Source: Mongoliibacter ruber
GTDB taxonomy: Bacteria; Bacteroidota; Bacteroidia; Cytophagales; Cyclobacteriaceae
Reading direction: 5' to 3'
Length of the DNA: 64,000 nt
Assembly (NCBI RefSeq): GCF_003003005.1
Contig: NZ_PVTR01000001.1
Location: forward strand, 517,108 to 581,107
The translations under genes and the position numbers were made by a program. The notes below the pieces were generated by a model. That model saw only the letters and a program-made list of their open reading frames with translations. It made no database searches and was not told the origin of the DNA. Positions 46,668 through 55,359 of the stretch are shown one piece after another (position 1 is the stretch's first letter; the number at the start of each line of letters is the position of its first letter).

Positions 46668-47639
46668 ATGGCAAGAGTACTTACTGGTATACAAAGTTCA
46701 GGCATACCCCACTTGGGAAATATTTTGGGCGCTATTGTGCCCGCTATCGAACTGACCAAAAAGGATAACAACGAATCTTTCATCTTTATCGCGGACATGC
46801 ACTCGCTGACCACCATCAAGGATGGTGACATGAGGAGGGAAAATACCAAGGCTGTTGCTGCTGCTTGGTTGGCTTTTGGTTTGGATATCGAAAAGACGGT
46901 ATTTTACAGGCAATCTATGATTCCGGAAGTGGCAGAGTTGACATGGTATCTTAGTTGCTTTACACCTTTTCCCATGTTGGCCAATGCCCACAGCTTCAAA
47001 GACAAGTCTGACAGGTTAGCCGATGTCAATGCAGGACTGTTTACATACCCTGTATTGATGGCCGCAGACATCCTCCTTTATTCCGCTGATATTGTTCCTG
47101 TCGGAAAAGACCAATTGCAACATTTGGAGATCACCAGGGATATAGCTTCTACTTTTAACCGTAGAGTAGAAGAGGATATCCTGACCGTTCCTGAAGCTAG
47201 GATTTCTGAAAATGTCATGATCATACCTGGCACTGATGGCCAAAAGATGAGTAAATCTTATGGAAATTATATTGATATATTCCTACCTGAAAAACAACTC
47301 AAAAAGAACATCAACAGTATCATCACTGATAGCACACCTTTGGAAGAGCCCAAAGATCCTGATACCTGTAATGTATTCAAATTGTACTCACTTGTAGCCA
47401 CACAAGAACAGACTACCGATTTAAAAAACAAGTACTTGGGAGGTAATTTTGGATATGGACATGCCAAAAAAGAATTTCTGGGATTGATCCTTGAAAAATA
47501 TGCTGAAGAGAGAAGGCTCTATGATTACTTTATGAGTAACCCTGAAGAACTCGAAAAGAAGCTTTCTGAAGGTGAGTCCAAAGCCAGAGAAGTAGCCAAG
47601 GAGATTTTGGGGAAAGTAAGGGAGCGATTGGGTTTTTAA
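46668..47639 (+). CDS. trpS: tryptophan-tRNA ligase
   Basis: 323-residue class I aminoacyl-tRNA synthetase. The HIGH-like motif appears as P-H-L-G-N, the KMSKS motif as GQKMSKSYGN (about 195), with the T-W-Y-L-S-C-F-T-P and D-I-L-L-Y segments between them and a helical anticodon-binding region after. Length is typical for bacterial TrpRS. The upstream DNA has a TTG and a TTAATTTG-like box at about the Bacteroidota spacing, which may be the promoter but deviates from consensus. Confidence 0.95.
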   Translation: MARVLTGIQSSGIPHLGNILGAIVPAIELTKKDNNESFIFIADMHSLTTIKDGDMRRENTKAVAAAWLAFGLDIEKTVFYRQSMIPEVAELTWYLSCFTPFPMLANAHSFKDKSDRLADVNAGLFTYPVLMAADILLYSADIVPVGKDQLQHLEITRDIASTFNRRVEEDILTVPEARISENVMIIPGTDGQKMSKSYGNYIDIFLPEKQLKKNINSIITDSTPLEEPKDPDTCNVFKLYSLVATQEQTTDLKNKYLGGNFGYGHAKKEFLGLILEKYAEERRLYDYFMSNPEELEKKLSEGESKAREVAKEILGKVRERLGF

Positions 47640-47963
47640 ATTTTGATATTAAAATATATACCATTGGAATGGCCTTATTAAAACTATTCTCAATTCTTCA
47701 TCAAACCGATATTTGTTTTAAAATAGATTCTTATTGGGATATTATTTAAAACCATGGCTAGGCGGCAGTTCGAATTCAAGCACTGCGTCTAAGCCATAGT
47801 TTTGCTTCACAAAGGGGAACTAGCAACAAATCCATTTTATTTTCCACTATATGGTATATAATTGACTACTGATAATCACTAATGCACACAGATAAATAAG
47901 CTTCGCTTTAAATCTCTCAACTATTATCTGGGCTTTATCTGTGCTATCTGTGGTTAAAAATAA
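47640..47963. other. gene-free stretch with inverted repeats
   Basis: No gene is seen. GCTAGGCGGCAGT and ACTGCGTCTAAGC-like halves form an imperfect stem around a GAATTC centre (about 47756-47804), and GCACACAGATAAA (47883-47895) pairs with TTTATCTGTGC (about 47934-47944). Confidence 0.5.
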
Positions 47964-48392
47964 TCATCTCGCCACCCAAAGATCCTTCATGGACTTGCCG
48001 TTTATTCTCAATATAAAACGAGTAGGATTTGGCACTATAACCAATCTTACATCCATCTTATCAAACTGTTCTGACTCCAAGGGGACTCCTTCATTTCCTT
48101 TCACCTCATAAGTAACCTTTCCTGATGCATCTGGCATCATGGGATGGTACTCATTTGCCAAATAAGCTGAAGGCAAAAGCACTTCATTGTCTGATTTCAA
48201 TTGATTGTATATCTTTTCCAATGCTGATTCCAGTTCATCACCATAGTCTTCATTGAAATCATCTTCCAAATCATGTAGCTCTTCTTCCAAATCATCGTAT
48301 GCTTCATCAGCATATGACATCTTACTTAGGGCTATTCTTTTTTCTACAATCAACGATAAGTCGTCGTCAAGTTTTTTGAAATCCATTGTCAT
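47964..48392 (-). CDS. conserved hypothetical acidic protein
   Basis: 142 residues, no signal peptide. The first 70 residues are a very acidic helical region (DDLEEELHDLEDDFNEDYGDEL); the rest is beta-rich and ends in V-I-V-P-N-P-T-R-F-I-L-R-I-N-G-K-S-M-K-D-L-W-V-A-R. I do not recognise a family. The frame has clear coding character, ends within a low-complexity gap and starts at an ATG that gives MTMDFKKL (MDFKKL is the alternative). It lies 56 bases downstream of the polysaccharide deacetylase gene on the same strand. Confidence 0.7.
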   Translation of the reverse strand: MTMDFKKLDDDLSLIVEKRIALSKMSYADEAYDDLEEELHDLEDDFNEDYGDELESALEKIYNQLKSDNEVLLPSAYLANEYHPMMPDASGKVTYEVKGNEGVPLESEQFDKMDVRLVIVPNPTRFILRINGKSMKDLWVAR

Positions 48393-48448
48393 TTTTTGGT
48401 TAAAACACGAAGGTATTGAATCTAAAAAGGGATTCCAAAATTCACATT

Positions 48449-49768
48449 CTACTGCTTGTTCAAAGTGAATTCTGATATTCCTGCCGGAATATCATATTGT
48501 ACAATATTATTTGTCCCAACCTTATGGACATTCATCACTTGTTTGGTGTTTCCATAGGAAAGGACAACCTTCTTCCAATTGTCAGGAACCACTGTATTAA
48601 TACTTAAATTCGAATCATACCAAAATTTATCCAAGTCTGAATTTACCCTAATCCTTATTTCATCTGCATCTAACTCTGAAGAAATTTCTGTATGCATACG
48701 CTGTCTCATATATTTGGTCACTTCCGCAAAAGTGCCCACCCATATGTTTTCTTTTGCAGCGATGTATTCAAAGTATTCCTTGATAGTGCTTTCGGGTATG
48801 GCTTCCCATCCTATTCCCTCTATGCCGTGAAATACCAGCACAAGCCAGGAATCATCTCTTTTTAAAATATCATCCACCCAAGAGCGCATCAATTCAGGGG
48901 AGGTTTTTGACAAAGGACCCCTCTGCCATTGTATATACTCTTTTTGATAATTTTTCCCATAGTCAAACGTGCCTGATCTGTTAATTTCTTCCAAAAAAGG
49001 CTCGGGCATTCTATTTCGGGTAGCAGGAAACAGTTCGAGAGCATACTCCATTACCCTTTCGTCCTCTGTTCCAAAAGGGCATTCAGCGGAAAACAGAAAT
49101 TCTTTACCCAAAGCTTCTTCTATTTCGTCTCTGCTTGCTTCCAATTCATACAGTAAATTAGCTTCATCCAAGACAGCCAATCGTGGATGTGAAATGGTAT
49201 GTACACCGAACTCATGACCTCTTTCTGCGTATTTTTTGATTTCATTCCAATCAATCATAGGTCCATCTATGATTTGGGGGGCCGAAAGCTCTTTTGTACC
49301 CAATTTATTGGCTTGGTTCAACCCTTCGTCTATCAAGCCAAAAGCTGTCTCCAATCTTCCTTGCTCAAATGCTGCCCCTGCCCTATCGTGAAAAGAAACT
49401 GCACCGGGCATTTCCAAAAACCGGATCAGGGACGCCCTCTCAAATAGATTCTCTCTATTTGTAGGTATTGTTTTTGCCTCTTCCAAAATCAGTTGAGGAT
49501 CTCTTCCAAGGAATTTAGCAGGGTACTTAGAAGATGGGATTTCTCCTGTATTAATATAAAAAGTACCTTTCATGCCAAGATCTTCCATTATAGGCAAAGC
49601 AACATGAAACTGATTGTACGTTCCATCATCATAGGTCAGGGAGACCGCAGCTTTTTTACCCTGAGGCCATTTAAGAATATTTGTTTCACCTACTTCTTGG
49701 GCAATGGCTACTGAAGTCCATGCAAAGAGAAAAATCATGCTTATATATCTCATACTACCAAATAACAT
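48449..49768 (-). CDS. polysaccharide deacetylase family protein
   Basis: 439 residues with a signal peptide (FLFAWTSVAIAQE). The NodB homology region is visible: S-L-T-Y-D-D-G with the catalytic and metal-binding Asp pair, F-Y-I-N-T-G, and H-x-x-x-H in the segment HTISHPRL, so the zinc triad is present. Carbohydrate esterase family 4 enzymes remove N- or O-acetyl groups from polysaccharides such as peptidoglycan or chitin-like chains; the substrate is unknown. A beta-rich C-terminal part of about 100 residues follows. Translation may begin at the second Met (MRYISM, 49753). Confidence 0.87.
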   Translation of the reverse strand: MLFGSMRYISMIFLFAWTSVAIAQEVGETNILKWPQGKKAAVSLTYDDGTYNQFHVALPIMEDLGMKGTFYINTGEIPSSKYPAKFLGRDPQLILEEAKTIPTNRENLFERASLIRFLEMPGAVSFHDRAGAAFEQGRLETAFGLIDEGLNQANKLGTKELSAPQIIDGPMIDWNEIKKYAERGHEFGVHTISHPRLAVLDEANLLYELEASRDEIEEALGKEFLFSAECPFGTEDERVMEYALELFPATRNRMPEPFLEEINRSGTFDYGKNYQKEYIQWQRGPLSKTSPELMRSWVDDILKRDDSWLVLVFHGIEGIGWEAIPESTIKEYFEYIAAKENIWVGTFAEVTKYMRQRMHTEISSELDADEIRIRVNSDLDKFWYDSNLSINTVVPDNWKKVVLSYGNTKQVMNVHKVGTNNIVQYDIPAGISEFTLNKQ

Positions 49769-49848
49769 CGTTTTTTACTTTTAATCATTAACTTTTTGAT
49801 GATTGGCGAGTTTAATTTTAATTTTCAAATCTTAAAAATCACCCCGAT

Positions 49849-50283
49849 ATGCAAAATTACAAAAATCACACACGTTATTACCCCCTGCACCATTTTGTCA
49901 TCACACCATTGACATTAGGCTATTTGATTTGGTCTCTTGTTAATCTTGTTGAGGCATGGGATCTAAAATTTCCCAAAGTAGAATTTCAAATCGTAATTGG
50001 CGCGGCTATTCTTTTCGTACTGCCAATATTGGTAAGAATTTATGCTTTGAAAAATCAAGATCGCATCATTCGTCTGGAAATGAGGCATAGATACTATGAA
50101 TTGACAGGCGAGTCATTTTACCCAAAAGAAAAAAGACTTAGGATGTCACAAATTATTGCTTTGAGGTTTGCTTCCGATGGAGAATTGGTAAGTTTGGTGG
50201 ATAAAGCGATAGCCGGAGGCATGCGCTCCAAAGAAATCAAACAAGAAATTTTAAATTGGCAGGAGGACCGAAAGCGTGTTTAA
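49849..50283 (+). CDS. DUF6526 family membrane protein
   Basis: 144 residues. Two transmembrane segments (about 18-38 and 48-68) follow a short N-terminus with N-H-T-R-Y-Y-P-L-H-H-F; the cytoplasmic remainder is helical and basic, with R-L-E-M-R-H-R-Y-Y-E-L-T-G and a C-terminal N-W-Q-x-D-R-K-R-V. This matches the Bacteroidota family DUF6526; the function is unknown. Its stop overlaps the next gene's start, which points to co-translation. Confidence 0.8.
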   Translation: MQNYKNHTRYYPLHHFVITPLTLGYLIWSLVNLVEAWDLKFPKVEFQIVIGAAILFVLPILVRIYALKNQDRIIRLEMRHRYYELTGESFYPKEKRLRMSQIIALRFASDGELVSLVDKAIAGGMRSKEIKQEILNWQEDRKRV

Positions 50284-50689
50284 AACCATTTTATTGACAT
50301 TGGCTGGACTACTATACTTTGTCCAGGCAGGTGCCCAATCCATAGATAAGCTTGCAGAAAGCCTGGCATCAGCCCAACTTGAAGCTTATAATAACCGTGA
50401 TATCGAAGCATTTTTGATTCCATATGCTGAGGATGTTAAGGTGTTCAATTTCCCTGATACTTTGCAGTATCAGGGAATTGATGAAATGAGGAAAAGATAT
50501 ACTGGCATGTTTGAAAATACTCCAGATCTTCATTGCAAGCTCATCAATAGAATGGTTATGGGCAATACTGTAATTGATCAGGAGGAGGTAATAATCAGAA
50601 AAGGAGAAAAACCTATCTATGCCATTGCTATTTATAAGATCAAAGATGGCAAAATCGCTGAAGTGTACTTTATCAGCAAAAAAGAATAA
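50276..50689 (+). CDS. NTF2/SnoaL-like domain protein
   Basis: 137 residues with a signal peptide (LLTLAGLLYFVQAGAQ). The mature part is a cone-like alpha+beta barrel of the NTF2/SnoaL type: A-Q-L-E-A-Y-N-N-R-D-I-E-A-F-L, then Y-A-E-D-V-K-V-F-N-F-P, and three C-terminal strands ending in Y-K-I-K-D-G-K-I-A-E-V-Y-F. No catalytic residues can be assigned. Starts at a GTG (50276) that overlaps the stop of the DUF6526 gene by 8 bases. Confidence 0.78.
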   Translation: MFKTILLTLAGLLYFVQAGAQSIDKLAESLASAQLEAYNNRDIEAFLIPYAEDVKVFNFPDTLQYQGIDEMRKRYTGMFENTPDLHCKLINRMVMGNTVIDQEEVIIRKGEKPIYAIAIYKIKDGKIAEVYFISKKE

Positions 50690-50823
50690 AGCAATTATAC
50701 TGTTAAAAATGCTTTTCTTCCCTTTGAATATTCTTTGTGCAACAAGTTCCTGATTTTGAAGGGAAATATATTTTTTACTTCAACTAATCCTTGTATTTTC
50801 ATCGGTTTGGAGCTAAATATTTT

Positions 50824-51375
50824 ATGAAAAAAATCAGTTTACTACTAGCTGTATTTCTATGGAGTTTGGGGCTGATGGCGCAAGGGACCAAGCTTTCACT
50901 TGGCGGGGGCTATGCTTTTGCCAAAGGACAACAGTCAAAAGAAAGGGGCACAGGATATAGAATCAATGGAGTATACGAAATTCACCCATATAGGTCTATG
51001 GTGTCTCATGGTTTTACCCTCTCCTACGCCACAACCCAATCTGACTTTCAACGAAACAACAACGATTTCGTCCAGGAAATTACGCATATCCCATTCACCT
51101 ACACGCCCAAGTTGATGTTCAGTGAAGAAGACTCAAAAGCTTATCTCAAAGGTGCATTAGGCCTACAATATTCCATGTCGAATGTTACCGGGTCCTCTTC
51201 AGTTCGTAAAGAAAATGATTTTGGATTTTATGGAGGTTTGGCTGGGGGAATAGAATTGGCAATTTCTTATTTTGCCTTTATCAATATGGAATATGAAGTT
51301 GGGTATGTTTCAAATGGATTCTTAGACAATGGCCTTTTACATTCTGCGCAGTTAGGCATTGGAGTAAAATTTTGA
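50824..51375 (+). CDS. outer-membrane beta-barrel family protein
   Basis: 183 residues from the ATG at 50824; the frame opens 33 bases earlier but only this start gives a proper signal peptide (KKISLLLAVFLWSLGLMAQG). The mature protein has about eight alternating strands (LSLGGGYAF; GYRINGVYEIHPY; HGFTLSYATTQSDF; FGFYGGLAGGIELA) and ends in ...QLGIGVKF with a terminal Phe, typical of small outer-membrane barrels. Function unknown. Downstream of the NTF2-like gene by 134 bases. Confidence 0.75.
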   Translation: MKKISLLLAVFLWSLGLMAQGTKLSLGGGYAFAKGQQSKERGTGYRINGVYEIHPYRSMVSHGFTLSYATTQSDFQRNNNDFVQEITHIPFTYTPKLMFSEEDSKAYLKGALGLQYSMSNVTGSSSVRKENDFGFYGGLAGGIELAISYFAFINMEYEVGYVSNGFLDNGLLHSAQLGIGVKF

Positions 51376-51454
51376 TGATAAATCAATAAACCTATTTTTA
51401 ATGAACTGTAATCGAGCTTAAGTCGTTAAATTTGACGAATCATTATCCTATAGC

Positions 51455-51904
51455 ATGAAAAAGTTTCTTTTTATAGCCATCATCACTATTTTAAACATCA
51501 ATCTGACCCAAGCTCAGGATCAAATCAATTGGCTCACTTTTGATGAAGCAGCTGCACTTACCCAACAAAAACCCAAAATGATATTGGTAGATGTATACAC
51601 AGACTGGTGTGGTTGGTGTAAAAAAATGGACAAGGAGACTTTTACCGATGCAAAAGTGATCGAGTATGTCAACAGTAATTTTTATCCGGTAAAAATGAAT
51701 GCCGAAAACACCAAAAGAGCCTTTGAGTTCAAGGGTAAAGAATACACCGAAGCGACCATGGCAAAAGCAATGCGGGTCAACTCATTCCCAAACTTTGTCA
51801 TCATGGATGCAAGTATGGAAAACATTACACAAATGCCAGGATATCGAGAAGCTGATCCATTTTTAAAAGGATTGAACAACCTGGTAGAAAAATTCAGTAA
51901 GTAA
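51455..51904 (+). CDS. secreted thioredoxin-fold protein
   Basis: 149 residues with a signal peptide (FIAIITILNINLTQAQ). The thioredoxin fold is clear: D-V-Y-T-D-W-C-G-W-C-K-K-M with the redox-active CGWC, then Y-V-N-S-N-F-Y-P-V-K-M-N, and a cis-Pro region S-F-P-N-F-V-I-M-D. It is of the DUF255/thioredoxin_7 type and probably reduces or isomerises disulfides in the periplasm. It ends one base before the mnmE start codon, so the two genes are likely coupled. Confidence 0.85.
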   Translation: MKKFLFIAIITILNINLTQAQDQINWLTFDEAAALTQQKPKMILVDVYTDWCGWCKKMDKETFTDAKVIEYVNSNFYPVKMNAENTKRAFEFKGKEYTEATMAKAMRVNSFPNFVIMDASMENITQMPGYREADPFLKGLNNLVEKFSK

Positions 51905-51905
51905 G

Positions 51906-53288
51906 ATGGCTTTTTCTATTCACGAAAAAGAGGATACCATAGTCGCTTTGGCGACACCTCAAGGCGTTGGCGCAATTGCAGTAATCAGACTTTCCGGTAA
52001 AGAATCTATAAAGATCTGCAACAAAGTTTTCAAAGGTAAAAATCTGGAAAAACAGGAATCCCACACCATCCATTTCGGTACAATAAGAGATGGAGAGAGG
52101 GTGATAGATGAAGTACTAGTGTCCTTATTTGTAGCCCCCAAATCTTTTACAAAAGAGAATGCTGTAGAAATTTCCACACATGGGTCTTCTTACATTGTCA
52201 ATCAGGTCATCAAACTCCTTGTCAGAAATGGTGCACGCCCTGCAAAACCTGGGGAATTCACCCAAAGGGCATTCTTGAATGGTCAATTTGATTTGGCACA
52301 AGCTGAAGCAGTGGCAGACTTGATCCATTCAGATTCAGAAGCTTCACATCAAGCCGCTTTGAATCAGATGAGGGGTGGTTTTAGTGGTGAGATTTCCAAA
52401 CTGAGAGCCGAACTGATACACTTTGCTTCGATGATAGAACTCGAACTTGATTTTACAGAAGAGGACGTAGAGTTTGCGAGCAGAGATGATTTGCGGGTTT
52501 TGGTAGAAAAATTACTCCGGGTAGTAGAACAACTGATCAGCAGTTTTGATTTGGGAAATGTCATCAAAAACGGCGTTCCCACCGTCATTGCAGGAAAACC
52601 AAATGCAGGAAAGTCAACCCTACTCAATGCATTACTCAATGAAGACAAGGCCATTGTTTCTGATATCGCAGGAACCACAAGGGACTTTATTGAAGATGAA
52701 ATCAATATTGGAGGAGTTATTTTTAGGTTTATTGACACTGCAGGCTTGAGAGAAACCACAGATACAATAGAAGCTATCGGTGTGAGCCGCACGCAAGAAA
52801 AAATGAAGACAGCTTCATTGATCCTTTACCTATTTGACTTGTCCGATACAGATATGGTAGAGATCAATAGAGACATAAATAAGCTTGAAAATCTTGGTGT
52901 TCCCTTTGTAAAAGTTGCCAATAAGACAGACAAGGCACAACCTACTTTTATTGAAGAATTAAAGGGGAAATATCCAGACACCATTTTTATTTCGGCTGGA
53001 AACAAAGAGAACTTAGACGCCTTGCGTGAGAGAGTGTTGGAATTGGTCAACCTGGATAAGTTTAAAACAGGAAATACAGTTGTAACCAATATCCGCCATT
53101 ATGATTCACTGATCAAAACGAGGGAATCCCTTTTGGATGTGTTGGGAGGCATAGAAAATGAGATCACCAATGATTTTATGGCTATGGATATTCGCAGGGC
53201 CTTACACTACCTAGGTGAAATCACCGGCGAGATCACAACAGATGATTTGCTGGCAAATATTTTTAGCAAGTTTTGCATCGGGAAGTAA
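51906..53288 (+). CDS. mnmE: tRNA uridine-5-carboxymethylaminomethyl(34) synthesis GTPase MnmE
   Basis: 460 residues, full length. With MnmG it modifies wobble U34 of several tRNAs, using GTP and formyl-type one-carbon units. The N-terminal domain (1-120) has D-T-I-V-A-L-A-T-P and G-E-F-T-Q-R-A-F-L-N-G, the central helical domain follows, and the G domain carries the P-loop GKPNAGKS (230-237), D-I-A-G-T-T-R-D, D-T-A-G and N-K-T-D. The C-terminus ends in the essential F-C-I-G-K. The last codons are also the attachment site of the mobile element that follows, yet the reading frame is intact. Confidence 0.95.
   Translation: MAFSIHEKEDTIVALATPQGVGAIAVIRLSGKESIKICNKVFKGKNLEKQESHTIHFGTIRDGERVIDEVLVSLFVAPKSFTKENAVEISTHGSSYIVNQVIKLLVRNGARPAKPGEFTQRAFLNGQFDLAQAEAVADLIHSDSEASHQAALNQMRGGFSGEISKLRAELIHFASMIELELDFTEEDVEFASRDDLRVLVEKLLRVVEQLISSFDLGNVIKNGVPTVIAGKPNAGKSTLLNALLNEDKAIVSDIAGTTRDFIEDEINIGGVIFRFIDTAGLRETTDTIEAIGVSRTQEKMKTASLILYLFDLSDTDMVEINRDINKLENLGVPFVKVANKTDKAQPTFIEELKGKYPDTIFISAGNKENLDALRERVLELVNLDKFKTGNTVVTNIRHYDSLIKTRESLLDVLGGIENEITNDFMAMDIRRALHYLGEITGEITTDDLLANIFSKFCIGK
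53276..53288. other. left attachment core (attL) in the mnmE 3' end
   Basis: CATCGGGAAGTAA covers the final Ile-Gly-Lys codons and stop of mnmE. The same 13 bases with one difference recur at 61362-61374. Confidence 0.7.
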
Positions 53289-53333
53289 CCACCACAAATA
53301 AAGCAAATATAAAACACTCAAAAAACAATGTTT

Positions 53334-53357
53334 AAGCCCTATTTAAGGGCTTTTTTT
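53334..53357 (+). terminator. terminator after mnmE, within the element
   Basis: The stem AAGCCCT (53334-53340) pairs with AGGGCTT (53346-53352), loop ATTTA, followed by T-rich sequence. It belongs to the element, so integration supplies mnmE with this terminator. Confidence 0.75.
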
Positions 53358-53400
53358 ATGTATCTATATTACTGTTTATTTTGTCTTATTTTGTGTTGTT

Positions 53401-53428
53401 AGGTACAAATTTGTACCTTTATTGTACC
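53401..53428. repeat. left paired TTGTACC repeats with palindrome
   Basis: TTGTACC at 53411-53417 and 53422-53428 (11 bp step). The first is half of a perfect 18 bp palindrome (53401-53418, AGGTACAAATTTGTACCT). A third TTGTACC is at 53461-53467. The matching pair is near the right end at 61301-61318. Confidence 0.75.
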
Positions 53429-53475
53429 GATTTGAAAAGAGTGTTTTTTTTTGACTGATTTTGTACCCCAATTGG

Positions 53476-53527
53476 TTTACAAAGTTTACAAATTGTAACA
53501 CTTTTAAACAGATTAGTACACTTTTAA
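53476..53527. promoter_or_regulatory. operator-like direct repeats upstream of the first element gene
   Basis: TTTACAAA occurs twice with a 9 bp step (53476-53483, 53485-53492) and ACACTTTTAA twice with a 20 bp step (53498-53507, 53518-53527). They sit 28-80 bases upstream of the first element gene, where autoregulatory binding sites would be expected. Confidence 0.5.
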
Positions 53528-53554
53528 CAAGGCGAGAAATTTAAAAAAGGTACA

Positions 53555-54139
53555 ATGAGCAGTAACATACAGGTGCAGCGTATTTGTAAGCATTGCGGAA
53601 CAGAATTTACAGCCCGTACAACGGTTACAAATTACTGTTCTGATAAATGCAGCAAAGCAGCATACAAAGCCCGAAAACGAGCCGAAAAGGTGCAAAAGTC
53701 AACCACCGAAACCAAGCAGATAAAAACACAACTTATTGAGGAACTGAAAGCAAAAGAGTTTTTGACTGTTACGGATGTTTCAAAATTAATAGGTTGTTCC
53801 CGGCAAAACATTTACAAGCTTATCCATACCGGAAAACTGAAAGCAACAAACATACTGGAAAAGAAAACCATTGTAAGACGTTGCGATCTTGACAAGCTTT
53901 TTAAAGAAGTACCTGAAATTGAAACCATACCCGAACAGCAAAAGCAGGTATTGAGCGAATGGAAGGAAGCAGGAGCGTTTGAAATTACCGACTGTTACAC
54001 TATTAACGAAGTACTGGAAAAATATAGCATTTCAGAAACAGCCTTACATAATCTTATCAAACGTGAAAGCATACCTAAAATAAAAAAGGGTTGGTATGCT
54101 TATGTACCCAAACCTATAATTGACAAACTATTGATCTGA
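53555..54139 (+). CDS. zinc-ribbon and double helix-turn-helix DNA-binding protein
   Basis: 194 residues. The N-terminus has a four-Cys zinc ribbon (C-K-H-C about 11-14 and C-S-D-K-C about 28-32) followed by a basic stretch, then an excisionase/MerR-type helix-turn-helix (about 70-115; [21 protein letters not shown]) and a second, weaker one (about 148-190; [23 protein letters not shown]). Proteins of this build occur beside recombinase genes in Bacteroidota mobile elements. It is the first gene of the element and lies 62 bases before the recombinase, so it may regulate it or direct its choice between integration and excision. Confidence 0.75.
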   Translation: MSSNIQVQRICKHCGTEFTARTTVTNYCSDKCSKAAYKARKRAEKVQKSTTETKQIKTQLIEELKAKEFLTVTDVSKLIGCSRQNIYKLIHTGKLKATNILEKKTIVRRCDLDKLFKEVPEIETIPEQQKQVLSEWKEAGAFEITDCYTINEVLEKYSISETALHNLIKRESIPKIKKGWYAYVPKPIIDKLLI

Positions 54140-54170
54140 AAAAAATAAAGTTTGTTCAGACAGTACCAAA

Positions 54171-54186
54171 AGTAACTTTAGTAACT
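54171..54186. repeat. GTTAC-type repeat upstream of the recombinase
   Basis: AGTAACTTTAGTAACT contains two GTAAC units with a 9 bp step, 15 bases before the recombinase start codon. The complementary unit recurs at 58742-58765 and 59624-59647. Confidence 0.55.
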
Positions 54187-54200
54187 AAGCATAAAAGACA

Positions 54201-55337
54201 ATGGCAATCAAAGTAACATTAAGACAAAAGAAAATTAGCAAGGGACGGCAAAGCCTGTATTTGGATTTTTACCCGGCAATACCCCACCCTGAAACAGGCG
54301 ACCCCACACGAAGGGAGTTTTTAGGGCTTTATGTTTTTGAGAAACCGAAAACACCCATTGACAAACAGCACAATACCGACACCTTGAAAATAGGTGAAAG
54401 CATACGCCAAAAACGAGAAAACTTTCTGAATAAGCCTGAAATTTACAGCGAGTACGAAAAAGAGCAGCTACGCAAAAAAGAATTGGGCGAACATTGTTTT
54501 GTTGAGTATTTCAGAAAATTAGCCAATAAACGCAAAGCAAGTAACCACGATAATTGGGTTTCAGCACTCAATTATATTGAAGCGTTTACCAAAGGTACTT
54601 TGAAGTTTGCCGATCTTAATGAAAGTTTTTTTGAAGATTTTAAAGAATACCTACTTACAACAAAAGACAATAAAAGAAAAACTACAATTTCACAAAATTC
54701 AGCCGTTTCGTACTTCAATAAGGTAAAAGCTGCGTTGAAACAAGCCTATAAAGACGGCATATTACAAAGCGACCTGAACGCTAAAATTGAATGTATAGAA
54801 CCTCAAGAAATAATTAAACAAACACTTACTATTGAAGAACTTAACACACTTGCAAAAGCTGAATGTAAATACCCATTACTTAAAAAATACGTTTTATTTT
54901 CAGCCCTTACAGGCATGCCGTTTAAAGAAATGCAAAACCTTAATTGGGGACAAGTTGAGGTTTCAGAAACATTCGGAGTAAGAATAAAAATGATAAGGCA
55001 GAAAACGGGTAAACCTTACCGTATCAATATTTCCGAACAGGCATACAGCATACTGGGTGAACGTAAAGAACCAACCGATAAAGTATTTGAAGGGTTAAAC
55101 AATCGTGATAGGTATCATTTTTTCCCTTTGTGGCTTGCTGAAACTGGAATAAAAAAGGATATGACTTTTCACGATTTACGCCACACATACGGCTGTTTAC
55201 AAATTGATGCAGGAACAGACATTTATACATTACAGGGAAATATGGGACACTCAACGCCCCGGCAAAGTATGATGTATGGAAAAATAAGCGATCAAAGAAA
55301 ACGTGAAGCAGCCGACAAAATTAAATTAGACATGTAA
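54201..55337 (+). CDS. tyrosine recombinase (site-specific integrase)
   Basis: 378 residues. An N-terminal arm-binding region (1-100), a SAM-like core-binding domain (about 105-195) and the catalytic domain (about 210-375) follow in order. The catalytic residues His324 and Arg327 (FHDLRHT), His350 (GHST) and the nucleophile Tyr359 (MMYGK) are present, with the beta-hairpin Lys in RQKTGK. The box I Arg, normally in T-G-x-R, is replaced by Pro240 (TGMP); this loss is also known in the Bacteroides recombinase IntDOT. The enzyme presumably integrates the element at the mnmE end. Confidence 0.92.
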   Translation: MAIKVTLRQKKISKGRQSLYLDFYPAIPHPETGDPTRREFLGLYVFEKPKTPIDKQHNTDTLKIGESIRQKRENFLNKPEIYSEYEKEQLRKKELGEHCFVEYFRKLANKRKASNHDNWVSALNYIEAFTKGTLKFADLNESFFEDFKEYLLTTKDNKRKTTISQNSAVSYFNKVKAALKQAYKDGILQSDLNAKIECIEPQEIIKQTLTIEELNTLAKAECKYPLLKKYVLFSALTGMPFKEMQNLNWGQVEVSETFGVRIKMIRQKTGKPYRINISEQAYSILGERKEPTDKVFEGLNNRDRYHFFPLWLAETGIKKDMTFHDLRHTYGCLQIDAGTDIYTLQGNMGHSTPRQSMMYGKISDQRKREAADKIKLDM

Positions 55338-55359
55338 CCACCTAAAGCATAAAAGACAA

